Positions 38,610-51,187 of a stretch of DNA of 64,000 nucleotides are shown one piece after another (within the stretch, counting starts at the first letter, position 1; each line of letters begins with the position of its first letter). Below the pieces are notes generated by a model. That model made no database searches. It was given only the letters and a program-made list of their open reading frames with translations, and was not told the DNA's origin. The position numbers were made by a program, and so were the translations under genes. The DNA comes from Acridotheres tristis (taxonomy: Eukaryota; Chordata; Aves; Passeriformes; Sturnidae), in assembly GCA_037013685.1 (NCBI GenBank), contig CM072885.1:22844125-22908124 (forward strand), written 5' to 3'.

Positions 38610-39586
38610 TGTAGTAGTACAGACATGACTGGCACCATCACCAGTCCTTTATTGAAAACTTTTCATGCCTTCTCTCAGGCAACTCCACACAGCACTGACT
38701 CCTTTTCTTACAGGCAGCTTTACACAGCTCTACTTCTTCACTCCTTCTCCCTGCAAGTTTCCTTCTTCCTTCAGTATGACTGGCTAACCCTAAGCTGTTC
38801 CTTACCTGGCTGCCTAACCCTGTCTGTCCTTCACACAACATCTTCTTATCTTATCTGTCCCTTGCACGACCACATGTCCCTTACCTCCTCACAGCACAGC
38901 CAGCAGACTCCATCATCTCAGACTGCAACAGACTCCAACTCACTGATGACCAGTTAGCCCACTCTTTTATAACACCCATCTGTTGCAATGTGTTTCTTGT
39001 TAATGATATGTTCTGTTATTGCCTAAGTTAATGATTTAGTCCAAAATTATACCCTCCCACCCACCTTGTCAATCTATCCTAAACTACCTGTCAATCCTTC
39101 TTTGTGCCAGCCCCCTGCTTGGAATTCCTCTTTGGAAACCCCCTAAAACTCCGCTTCTCATTAGTCCATGTGACCCAGCTTTCCCCCCTACTTTCATTGG
39201 ACAATGCCTTTGTAAACCCTACCTTTATCCCGCCTCAGAATTTCTCCAACTTGCTAAAATTTTTACTTTCCCCCTGAACTTTCCCCCTATTTAAGTTGTT
39301 GCACCTTTGCCATTTTTATCTTTTGCCCCATGGATTCCCCAAAGTAATAAATCTTTTTTATCCTAGGCAAAAGATCTCCCCCTCTTCCTTGCATCCTTCA
39401 AACGCAATCTGACAGCCAAAAGGCCATGGAGCCATAGCTCGAGCCACATCCAAGGCTTCCTGTTCCTGGAGTGTGACCCACTCTGGGCACGGGACACTAG
39501 TGGCAAAGTGAGTGCAGCTCTGGCCGGTGCATCACCCAGCCTCACTGGGCAGGCAAGGCTGTCTCCATTTCTCAGCAATCAGTACA
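38610..39586. mobile_element. LTR-like element(s) with signals on both strands
   Basis: The block begins TGTAGTAGTACAG and ends GCAATCAGTACA. On the minus strand there is a TTATAAAAG TATA box (plus 38964-38972) followed about 310 bases later by CAATAAAG (plus 38648-38655), ending in CTACTACA. On the plus strand there is an ATTGG/CCAAT-rich segment (39195-39205), a CTATTTAAG TATA-like box (39288-39296) and AATAAA at 39346-39351, about 50 bases on, as in gammaretrovirus-like LTRs. This could be two abutting LTRs in opposite orientation meeting near 38980, or one LTR with one false set of signals. I found no matching target duplication. It contrasts with its flanks by higher C+T content on the plus strand. 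Confidence 0.45.
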
Positions 39587-41903
39587 GCTGTAATTCATTG
39601 AGGAAAATTGCTTCTGCACTATCCTTACAAACTATCTTCCCATAAACAGTGAACAATGCCAGATGCCAACAGTAATGCCAACAATGATCTCTGAAAGGTT
39701 CTCACACATAATCGAATGTGAGGGTTTCTCTACTGATTAATCTCAGCATTATGTGGATACTTGATAGATATTTGGTTTTGTTCTTATCCTTCACCTTCTC
39801 CAGTATGAAACTCCAGTATGTTGTGTTGCACTGTTAGCTACAAGAGATACAAAGTTATGAATCACCAGAGCAGCTTTTACAAATATTCTTTTGCAAAATT
39901 AAAGATTGTCAATGCCTCAGGTCTTGATCAGCATTCCATTATAAGACCATGCTGCTGGTGCAAAGTGTATATGCCTTCTCTAAGCCAAATTCAACTTAAT
40001 GTCATTCTGCATCTAAAATAACTCTACTAATTTCAGTATAATTTTATTTCTGTATATAAATGTCTAGGATAGCTGCAAGCAAAAAAAGAGCTGTATTTGA
40101 TATAGATCTCCTATATAGATCTATCTGTCATATATAGATCTATCTGACTGGACCTCGTGTTTATTACTTAATAGTTAACAGGTAGAAATACATTTTCAAG
40201 AAGCTTCAGTATGCCAGACTTTTTAGGATATCCTCACAAGACAAATAAATCTATCAATAAAGGTGCCTTCCATTTCAAAAGTAATACAACCTCTCACTTT
40301 TGTGTGCTATAGGAAGTATATAATGGTTTCCAGTGGAATACAAATTCCAATACAATACAAATTCCACTTAAATGAAAAGTGCCTTTGGTATTTGCATGTA
40401 TTTATGAAACTGTGAAAACAGGGTTGTGCTTAGCATAACACAGTAATCCACTGAAGGATTATACCAAGGCACAAGATAAGTACAAGTGCTTAAAGTAATC
40501 TTTAAGCACATGAAATAAACACAGCCAGAGGAAAATGAAAATACTAATAACAGTTCCTGTTTCTTTATGTTCCTTTCAATTTTGATTAACTGCATAGTTT
40601 GACTAACAAATCACCTCTCAATTTTGGTAAGAAACATTTTGATCAAAAAATAATACATAAAAATGGAGGCAATCTTTTTTTTTTTTTTTTTTAATTTTTG
40701 AGCATTGAAAGATGGTACCTGTATTTTTTCTTTCTTGGTAGTCTAACTTAATTTCATACAAAAACATTCCATAACTGGAAACCAACCGCCTGGTTTTAAG
40801 GAATACATCCAGGCAGAAGTTTGTATTTTTCTATTATAATTCTGCTTGGAAACCTTACAAATTAACTTTTGTCCTTCTTTCTACAAATGAGCTATTTAAA
40901 GACATGTTTTTAAAGGTTTTTAAAGGTTTAACTTCTTATTTATATACTGATTTCAGGTTGGAGTCTGTCAAGAATTTCACAAAAACTCTGGATATGAGTG
41001 AATTTCTCACTGAATGTTTGTTGTAGCAATTATAGAATGGAAGTATTGATGTAACTGATGATCTGTGCTCTACGTTACTGGGTTACATACTTTTTGGTGT
41101 CCTTAACCAAGACACTTGGATTATAGGAATAAAGACGGTTTAAGAAAATTCCAACAGAAGAAATTGCCAAGACCGTGTATTTAGATTCAAGCAGCATTCA
41201 GATATTTATAGGACCATAGTCTTCTGCAAATATTAATTCAAACAATATTTATCTTATTGATAACTGGATATCACAAGCTGAATGATGTTACTGAAAAAGA
41301 TATTTTGACATGTGAAATCTGTAGAGCAGTTATCCATACCAGGACTTAAGGATAACCACATTAGTTGTCTAAATCAAACTAGTTTTATGGTAGCTTATTA
41401 ATCATGTATTGCTGAATCCTGTTCTTCCTTACTGAGTTCCAGTAATGGAAAAGTCAAATGAAGGTATAAATACATCTTTCTATCAATGCTTCTACATTTC
41501 CTTCCCTCCATTATGCATCTGCCCATGAAAGAAGAGATGGCAAATATTCCTATATCTGGCATGGGGGGGTAATGCAACACTGTGGAGTAAGGAAAGCTGC
41601 TCTCCCCATTGGAAACATCAAATTTGAAAACTGTGATGACTGTGAAAGCAAGTGTCACAGTAGTGAGAAGAGAAAGAAGATAAAAACAAAGGAATGGCTC
41701 CCCACACTTGCTACGGGAAAAAGACTGTAAGAAAAATAACAATAAAAAATATTGTTCTATGAACTTTTTATGTAAGATATGTGAGTGAGTCTATAATGAA
41801 AGTTGAGGGTTTGGAACCCTTGTGACACTTTTCCTGTTTTCATTTATTGGCTTTTTCTTCCCTCTGATTCATATTGCACATCACTCTGGAGAGTTGCAAA
41901 CAG
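39587..41903. other. Unique AT-rich non-coding DNA
   Basis: No gene is seen. It contains a T-run of about 18 at 40675-40692 and a short tandem 'atatagatctatctg' pair at 40113-40147. Frames reach 114 codons (41398-41742, minus) without recognisable homology. Confidence 0.5.
40113..40147. repeat. Short tandem repeat containing BglII-like AGATCT
   Basis: The 15-base phrase ATATAGATCTATCTG occurs twice with a 19-base offset. Confidence 0.7.
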
Positions 41904-42320
41904 AGAATCATGGAATGTCCTAAGTTGGAAGGGATCCAATGGCTCATCTAAAGTCCAGTTCCTGGCCCTGTGGAGGATCACATAAAGAATCATCATGTTC
42001 CTGAAAGCATTATCCAAGTACTTCTTGATCTCTGTCAGGCTTGGTGCTGTAACCACTTCCCTGGGAAGCCTGTTCCAGTGCCTGACAACCCTCTGGGTGA
42101 AGAACCTCTTCCTAATATCTAACCTAAACTTGCCCTGATACAGTTTCCCTGTGTCCTAAAGCTGGTCACCAGACAGGTCAGTGCCCATCCCTCTTTTTCC
42201 GCTCATGAAGAAACTGTAGACCACAAAGAAGTTTTCCTTCAGTCTCCTTTCAGCTGAACAAGCCAAAGGACCTCAGCCATTTATCATAAAGCTTTCCCTG
42301 ATCCGCTCACCATGGGTGAC
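41904..42320 (-). mobile_element. CR1 LINE 3' end
   Basis: The plus strand reads as antisense CR1 3' end. It starts with the terminal AGAATCATGGAATGTCC, followed by 'aagttggaagggatcc', 'ggcttggtgctgtaaccac', 'gaagcctgttccagtgcct', 'gaagaacctcttcctaat' and the 'agctgaacaagccaaagga' landmark. About 415 bases, moderately diverged, 5'-truncated as usual for CR1. No coding capacity is left. Confidence 0.9.
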
Positions 42321-45300
42321 CCAGATTAGAAAAGTGTGCAAAAAATTAACTCTGTCCTGTCCAAAACCAGGACAGGTAAGAAGAAAAATAAAGAGCAAAC
42401 ATTGGGAGTTATGATATCTGTCTTCCCAAGACACCTCCATGCATTATGGATTTCTGTTTTCGTGAGGATTGCTGGACACCTGCCTGCCCTTGGGAAGTGG
42501 TGAAGATTCCTTGTTTTGCTTTGCTTGTGCATAGTGTTTGAATTATGTATTTAAACTGTCTTTATCTCAATCACAGGCTTTATCAGGTTTACGTTTTTGA
42601 TTGTCTCCCCCATCCCAAAGCAGGAGAAGTGAGTGAGAGGCCAGGTGGGGCTTGGTTGCCAAATGGGATTTAACCATGACATGCATGAAAAAAAGTCCAC
42701 ATGAATGTTGCATTACCTGTTGCAAGAAATCTTTAGGATTACTAATTTAATTGCTACTTCATTTGTTAATTGGAAATCTGGGTTACAACACACAATAAGT
42801 TGCAGTTATTGACGCATTGTTCTGCCAAAGAGAGAAGGAAAACAATAAAATGGCTGAAGTCAATGGTATAAAACATATCCTTGATTTGGGACTCATCCCA
42901 AAAGGTAAGACTAGATAAATGGTCCTAGATGTGAGGAACAAACACCCAAGATGCAAGTACTAAATGAAATCTAATTGAGTGAGACTGGAGGCCTTCTTCA
43001 GATATGTTCCAAAATTAATGCTATTCAAATAACTTCTACAAAGGAAAAGGCAGTACAGTGCAAGTTTTATCTCCTTTCTTTCTTTCGAGATCATGCAACT
43101 TCACTTTGCACTCCCTTTTTACAATACCTTCCCCTCTAAAGATATAGCTGATGACTGGACTGGGAGAAAGGAATTGTCATTTGAAGTAGAATTTTACTTT
43201 GAAACACGCACTGTTCGTCAAATGCACATCCACAAACAGGAAAAAAATACAAGAATTTTTTTTACTTTACAGATAGTCTTTATAGCAACATAAATCCATG
43301 CAGCAGAAACATAAATTAGACATAGTGTACACAATATCAAAACTTTTAAAATAGATACATAAGAGGTTTGAAATGAATGATCTAGTAAATGGTCATCCAA
43401 ACCACATGAATTTTAGGGAACAAAAAAAGTACTTCCAATGTAATCATCTGTAAAATGCCTTGACTTTCTAGTCCAAGACCCTGGCTCAGAGAAAGTTATT
43501 TTCATAGCTGGATTTCTGTACTTAAGTGCAATGGTAGAAGGTATAAAATTGATCTGCTACTGGCTAAGGATGCTTCGGGTTTGGACCTTTTTTTGGTTTG
43601 GAACTGGACAGCAGTGATAGTACAAGTCGTAGCTGATCTTGCTATGGAGTTCCATTTATTTGACATAATCTTGACAAAGTTCCACTGTAAGTATTCTTCG
43701 TAATACTTTGCATAAAATTACAGAAAATGGATTATTTGATTTGTATGTATAGGCACTGAAAAGTGTTTATTCTTTGATCTGCAGCTGAAATAATAGAGAA
43801 AAATCTAAAACCAAATCAGAACACATCAAATGAAACATTTGAATTAAGCTTCATCTTCTCCTTCATTTTCAACACGTGCTTTTCTTAACATAAGAAAAAA
43901 AAAAACTAGATTATTTTTGTTTGGAAACTTTATAATCAGAAAATTAATATATCAAAATATCTAGTTTTGAGTTTGTATATCTTTCCTGTAGAAAAAAAAT
44001 TGATTACTCAATGTTTATTTGCCACAATAATTACTTGCTTTGAATTCTTTCCTTTCATCATTCTTTTATTGCATTCATTACTCCTGAATAAATTTTTATT
44101 TTGTGAACATAATGACTTTTTGCTTTTCCTTCAAAGCAGACACATATGGTTCCAAATAAGTATCAGTCTTAAGAACCATTTGTTTAAAGTTTCCATCATT
44201 TCATTTATAACACAATATTGATACACAGCAATTCACTGTGTGATTATGGCAAATTGTACAGATGTGCTTCTTTAAGCAGTACCACAGCAAATATTCTTTT
44301 ATGATTGCATATTGCCTCTATCCTTTCACTAAGTTATTTTCTTTTTTTTTCTTTTCTAACTACTCTAGAAAATAAAATGGTCAGCAACAGCCATTAAAGA
44401 AATCAGATCACTGAGATCCACTGAAGTTGTAAGACATTTTAATGCTCATTTGCTACACCCAAACAATATTTAAAAGTGCAACTGTTGAATCAATATGTTA
44501 TTATTTCTTGCTTTTTTCTAGAGAGGCAGTGACTGCCTTTGTGAACCAATAAAACAAGGTACCTCTATGGCAGGCAAGGTGATCAATGTGACCATTGTCA
44601 GTCAAAACTTCCACATTACCACAGGACTCGGGCAGGCTTCCTCATGCTTCCAAAGCATTTGGAAACATTTTGCAAAGGTTTTGTTTTTGTAAATTCAGAA
44701 TTAAATTTTAGCTTAAAAATAAACTACTAAATGCTACTGAAAATAGCTTCTACATACTACTAAAATAAGAGACTAGCAAAATCCAGCAAATTTCAGTTCA
44801 ATAGTTATCAAGAGAAGTATTAAGATTTCTTATTAGTTATTTCAATAGCTGTAAATACTTAGTGTACTTGCCACATGTTATGAAAGAATAAAATACAAGT
44901 TCAAAGATCTGAAGAAGTATTATATTAAAATAACACTCACTGCTGAAGTAGGAAGCATCTTACAAAGAAATTAATTCTTTTCCTAAGAAAAATATGTAGC
45001 CTAGGAGAATACAAAATTTATGAAATAAAAGCGAAACCTATTTTTTCAAATAAATTTAATTAAGCATAATTTAGGTGCTTTTCAAAGTTGTTGACTAGGA
45101 GAATTATAATAAAAACCCTCAATCACGACAAATGAAGCACATAAAATATAGAAATCATTTATTTGCAGTTTCACTCTATATGGTAAATAGTTTTACTCAA
45201 GCCCAGATTTTTGTACTTAGTAGTAAAAAGCAAATATTATATTCTTTATATATAAAAATATAATATATAATATATATAATTATATATATAATCTCCTTTT

Positions 45301-45784
45301 TAGTAAATATATAAAATTGAGATTGAAATGTTTTAGATGACTCATCAATTTTACAAGAATGAAACATTTTTAACTGGAAGATCTGTTAGAAAATATTTAC
45401 TAAAACTCTTATTAGAAATGAAAGAAATGCCCTAATTGACTTTGTTACCAATCCACAGTACTTGTGGTAACTATACAATAATTAAAACAGCAAAGAAATT
45501 ATAAACAAAACCACAATAAGAATATAAAACTGAATTCATCAAAAGTTTATATCCTGGATTTTGAAACCATAATATAGTTCAAGTAGAGGATCTCTTTCTA
45601 CAGTAGTCCAGTGTCATGATTATAACCTCTGACAGAAGCAGCCACTAAAAATCTCAAGCAATGACATCTAGATGAGGATAAAACCTCCTGCATTTTGTTA
45701 GGTGATGCAAGTATTTTTAAACTTTCCTCATTTACAGTATCAAACAGTCTGCTCAATGGCTGGTAAACCATCCAGATAAGCAGT
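42321..45784. other. Unique AT-rich non-coding DNA
   Basis: No gene is supported. An exon-like stretch at 44521-44557 with splice-like flanks is described as a finding. An alternating A/T tract lies at 45241-45292. Confidence 0.5.
45241..45292. repeat. AT-rich dinucleotide tract
   Basis: Irregular (TA)n of about 50 bases on the plus strand, TATATAAAAATATAATATAT and so on. It could form a hairpin. Confidence 0.85.
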
Positions 45785-46510
45785 TCATAGAACCAGGGAA
45801 TATCTCAAGTATGAAGGGACCCATGAGTATAATCTAGTCCAACTCCTTGCACCTGGCAAGACTGCCTAAATCTAAAATGTATGATTAAGAGCATCATCCA
45901 GATGCTTCTTTAACTCTAATAAGCTTCAGGCAGTTCAGTGACTGACAAACTTCCAGTGAAGGATCTTTTCCTAATGTCCAGTCTGAATATTCCCTGACGC
46001 AGATTCACTCCATTCACTCATGTTCTAATGCTGTCCCTCTTGAGGAAGTCATAGATGATGATGAGGCATCCCCCACCTTCTTTTCACCAAGCTGAACAAA
46101 CGGAGTGATGTCTGCTACTCCACATAAGGCTTGTCTTCAAGACATTTCACCATCTTTTCCACTCTCTTACAAGGCACTCTAACAATTTGATGACCTTCCT
46201 AAAATGAGATTCCTAAAACTTCTGGAGGGCATGCCAAGGTGGAATCACACTAGTGCAGAGTGCAGCAGAACAATTACCTCACTTGACTGGCTGGTGCTGC
46301 TGTGCCTGATGCACCCAAGGACAGGGTTGGCCCTTTTGGCTATGAGGGCACACTGCTGAATCATATTCAACTTTCCATTGACCTGAACCCTGAGATCTCT
46401 CTGTGAGCCAATTTGCATACACTCACTCTTGTAAAAAATTTTCATGTTGATTCCCTCTTCATGGCAGTAATTTTCAGTGATCTTTTCCAATCTATTCCTG
46501 TCTTTTAGCT
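45785..46510 (-). mobile_element. CR1 LINE 3' part with a decayed ORF2 C-terminus
   Basis: The plus strand starts with the antisense CR1 terminus (TCATAGAACCAGGGAAT) and runs through the 3' region. The minus-strand frame 46490-46245 still translates to the end of the CR1 reverse transcriptase region: near its C-terminus it reads GKLNMIQQCALIAKRAN and then GCIRHS and EVIVLLHSALV, which I recognise from CR1 ORF2 proteins. Downstream on the minus strand the frame is broken. About 725 bases, 5'-truncated, inactive. It is more diverged than the 41904 copy at its terminus. Confidence 0.85.
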
Positions 46511-49500
46511 CATATACAAAACCAGAAAATTAAAAAAACCAAAACAACAAAACCCTCCAAAAAAACAGAAAGAGCTTCATCACCTAGAAACTGTCTAGTG
46601 TTTTTAGGAACAGTAAAAAAAGACTGTGTACTAAATCTGGAATTTACATTGAATTCATGATGAATTAAGCACTGTGGGGAGTGTTCTGCTCATGGATGTG
46701 AAAGGCAGACCTTGATCATTGAAGTTTTCTGCATGCATAATACTTCCTTTAATATCTTATATAATTGTATATACTTTGTATTTTAAAATAAAGCCTTTAC
46801 AAAGGATTTCTAAGCAGCAGGGGAAAAAGGTGCATTATAGGAAATAGACTGCAGAACAGCAATATTAATTTATAGAAAACACTGGATACATTGAAAAGAG
46901 AACTGTTTTTCATGAAAAAAATAGGAAAGACATGCAGGAAAAAAAGGTTGAGGAGAGACAGAAATAGATAAGCAAATCTCTCATATTCAATAGAATCTCT
47001 ATAAAAGCAGTCCTACAACAAATTGCTGGAGATCAATTGTAGAGATCTACACTGAGAGCTCACCTAGAATAAAGGCAGTTCAGATACAGTGGTTGAAACC
47101 ACAAGCATGCCATTTTTAAATGCAGATCATCCATCAGCTTTCAGTTTGTACTGATAAGCAAAAGACATTTCTTCACATAACATGTCTTTCTGAATTATTG
47201 CTGGGAGCAGCCTTGTGATGCTTAATCTGCCAATTTAACTTTTCATTTGACCACAAATTTAGGGCTTTTTCCTCTTATGTTTTTCTTTCTTTCTTTGTTA
47301 CTATCTTTTTTGTGTTTTACATTTGAGTTCCTTCAATGTTTCTGTTTTAAAACAGCCAGTATGTTTTCTCATCTTTAGTCTCCCATCCTCTTATCTTTAA
47401 TCCTCTCCCTCCTGCTGGTTCTGTATTGTTTCTTGCTGTTCAGGAAGGAGATAATTGAAAGGGAAAGCACTATTCTTATAAATTAATGAAAAAGGTTTTA
47501 ACTTTTTTTTCTTTAGGAACAGTATTTTTATTTTTACAACCCCGCTGTAAGAAGACAAAAAATTATTAACTCAGATTACTCTGATTGATAATTAATTATT
47601 TTTAAGATTAAATTCAAAGTTTACAAGTTTGTTACAGAAAGGAAACATCAATTCATCAGACGTATTGATTAATTCAGTTTTAGAGACTGGTTATTTAACA
47701 CTGGTTATACCCACAAAATGTGAACATGAAGGAAGTAATTTTGTTTCTCATCTTTTCTTCAGGAAAAAATTAGTGGTGAAAGTTCATTGAAATATTAAAA
47801 ATCTTTCCTTTGTACCAAAATAATTTGTCAAAAATACTTTTAGAAAAAAAAAGCCCAGATTACACTTAATTCAAAATTATATAGTTTCTGGAAAATACAG
47901 TCAAATATATCATAACTGCAATTATTTTTTTCATTAGAAAAAGCATGGGAAGAGGGAAATGGAGGCGCTTCCAATCAGCAGAACTGTGGCATCTTTTTTT
48001 TCCTTAATACTATCCCTTGTCATCTCATTGCTTTATTTAAACACATCATTCATCATAACAAAAGATCTTGAGCTCTGCTCAAATATGAGGACCTCCAGAT
48101 ATTACTAGTGAGAGGTATCAACAGCTGTGCTTCCAAGGAACTTCCTTGCCTTTGATGTAGCTCTGAATGACGCAGTACTGTTGGACACACACCGAGCTTT
48201 CACAAGTGTAATTTATCCTGTCATACACTTGGCTTCTGAAAGAGTTGAATGAGGTACTTTTTCACTGCTAAGTCAGACAAACCTAACAAAACCATAGATT
48301 TTCTCAGAGACGACAAGGTTTTCTCATCACACATAAATTCCCAATATCTCTCCTCATAGGGCTGGGAAGTTGTAACACCTAGACTTTTGGCACTGCCTCT
48401 CCTTCTCAGATAAGGGCATTTAGGTGCTGCTGAATCACATAAAACCTCAGCCTCTGTACTTCTGAGGAACTGCAGTCTTCACCCTCTCTCGTGACTACAA
48501 TAAAAGGCAGTAGAAGAGCAAGAGCCTTCATATTTTGGGATTTGACCACTGCCATGTGTAGGCAGTAGTGCACTGCCATGAGTTATATGGACATTCTTCC
48601 CCTACCATTTGTATTTCAAACAGCTATTCTCGTATGAGGAAACAAGTTTATCAGAAGGTTAAGGGAACTCTAGTCTCTCTGACCCCTTTTAGCTAGGCAC
48701 AAGGCAGAATCCTTCTGGCATGTAGAATCCTTGTCCTGCCCTGCAGTAGCAACCCTCCTGTTGTGCAGTTCCTTATTTCCTTCCACATCCACATCACAGT
48801 TGTTTTAGTAAGATGTGCCAGTTTGTAGTGTCAGAAGCAGCCCCACTGAGCAGACTTGCAGGAACCTCTCATTTTGACTGACAAATATCACTGTTCAAAT
48901 TCTGAAAAAAAAATATAGGTAAGCCTCAAGTCAGGAGTCAACTCAGCCCTTAGTAGTGCTGAAAGTGTTAAATTAATGTATTATGTAATTGACTATAAAA
49001 AGGCAAAAAGGCGATTAAAATGTTTTGTCTCTCAAAACTTTCAAGTATACAGAGACAGATCTGTACAATAAGTCAGATACAATGGGGAACAGATCTTCTC
49101 AGTGGGTTTCTGCACTCTATTATGTATTACAAGAATTTCTAGGTATCTCCAGCATTGTTGCCCCAGAATCACTTTATTGTAGTCAGGTATGCACCTAAAT
49201 CCTGCCTACACACTGCAACAATCAGACACCTGGAAGAGCAGCATTTGTGTCCTTTAAGGGACCCATGCAAGTGGTGGGCTGAGATCAGAGATAAAATAAA
49301 TCAGAGCATGAAGTTATTAGTACTGCATAAAAACATAGACACCATCCATAAAACAGCATTATAGTATGACAATCACCCATGAAGCAGTCTTCTTAACTTG
49401 ACAGACTTAAACCTACACTCTTGCAATTGGAATGCCCTTAAACAAATTGAAACTATTTGCATATATATAGCAAGGAAGGGAGGTAGACAGTGCTGGTTGC

Positions 49501-49902
49501 TACCAACCCTTTGTCTGGTGAAGTTGTGCAAAATTCATAAGCTCATTTAGTCATTCTTCTAATTGAAGAATTCTGGTTTTGTCATTTAAAAAAATTAGTT
49601 AAAAATATTGCATTCTGCTTTCTGGAATGTTTTTGTGTTGGGTAATAAATGTTCACACATGAAAAGATAACTGCTGAACGCTGATAAAACATGGAAAAAC
49701 AGATACACCTGCTCCGCCTGACGCACATTTTCAGGTTCCTTTTAAAAGAAAACTCTGGCAATACAAAAAGAGACTTGTCTCCTAAATGGACAGATATCCC
49801 CTGGAGTCTAGGCATCATAGGTCTGAAGACAACCTAAAAAACAAAGAGGCCACTGTATTAGTACTTCCTACCACAGGTGAACTACAAAGTGCTTTTGGGG
49901 AA
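46511..49902. other. Unique AT-rich non-coding DNA
   Basis: No gene is recognised in 3.4 kb. An A/C-rich short run follows the CR1 at 46528-46568. Frames reach 78 codons. Confidence 0.5.
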
Positions 49903-50562
49903 TGTGAGAGACTGGACTGTTAATGACTGATGACTCAATTGACTCCTTAACCACCCACGTGCAGAGGGCATCCACACCCATCACCAGAGGCTACAGCTGG
50001 GTGTTGAAAAAGACAAGGCAAGAGGCAAATCCTGTGAGATGGAATAGTACTTTTCATCATGACAAAGTCCTCACACAAATAGCTCAGCTGTGAAAACACC
50101 ACTCCAAATGACTGGGACATTCAGAGCCTGAAGGTATTCATCCCTGCTGATGGGCCATAATTGACTCAACTTAGATGATGTAGGAGTCAGTGTAACCTCT
50201 TAAAAGAGGTCATAAAACATTACATCATTTAGTGCAAAACTCCTCACTTGAATCTTCCCAACTGAACCTGAGAGGATGTAAACCCAGTGCACTCTTACTC
50301 CTAACAGATCAAGATAGTGGTCATCATTTTGGAAGAAGAGGATTAATAGAATTCTGTCAGAATCCACCGAGTGGTGATATTTTATCTACTTAATCTATCT
50401 CTTGGACACTCTCTCTCCCACCTTCTCTGTTTTCCTATTTATATCTTTCCGTCTCTACATCATGTATACAGTTAAATAAAAATCCATACTATTGACTTTG
50501 GCATATGATCTCATTTGCAGCTTAATTTGAGCAGAGTTATCTCTCTAGTAATTTTATTAACA
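49903..50562 (+). mobile_element. Probable ERV 3' region and LTR
   Basis: The stretch looks like a degraded ERVL-type element. A TATA-like CTATTTATATC lies at 50435-50445 and AATAAA at 50475-50480, and the end is ...TTATTAACA. The upstream phrase 'cctgagaggatgtaaaccc' and the 'gtggtgatattttatctac' segment match what I remember of passerine ERV LTRs. No target duplication was confirmed (GGGAA on the left, GGATT on the right). The left end is tentative. Confidence 0.45.
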
Positions 50563-51182
50563 GGATTTTAACAGAGATTAGGATTCATACTGAAAGCCAA
50601 GCTTCTGCAACTTCAGTACCATGATACCTAGAATTTCTACTACTTGGAGTTCTCTGATAATTTTTAATACATAAATAAAAAAATCTGTAAATACCAATTT
50701 CACAAATTTGCCTTGTGCTGAGACAAACAGCTTTATCTATACCATTATTAAGAAAAATTCTGCAAATTATATTGGAAGCTTAATGTCATTGGTCAAACCC
50801 CATAATCTGTAAATGTACTAGAAACACATCAAAGAGTGTTGCTCCTCAACATGGAGATGTAAGATTCAAACATACACATTTATGTTGAAATTTTTTTGGG
50901 TTTGGGACTGATTCTTAGAAGGATCAAATGCACAGATATGTAAAATACTAAAACCCCCCAAATTCCAGGAATCCTAGGTTTAATTTCATGGTTAAATGTA
51001 ATTTTTAAGTCCTAATTTCATCTGTTACATAACCTGAAGTAATGCTTTTGTCCTTTCATCCTACAAAATGGACGTTTTGACATTATGAGCAGAAATTTGG
51101 ATTTGGGTCTTTAATTAATTCTACTAGCAGGAAGTTGTTTAGGAAATGAAAGGAGCTGTTTAAAAGCTCAGTAACAATATAA
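50563..51182. other. Short unique stretch
   Basis: About 620 bases of AT-rich DNA without recognisable features. Confidence 0.5.
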
Positions 51183-51187
51183 CTAAG

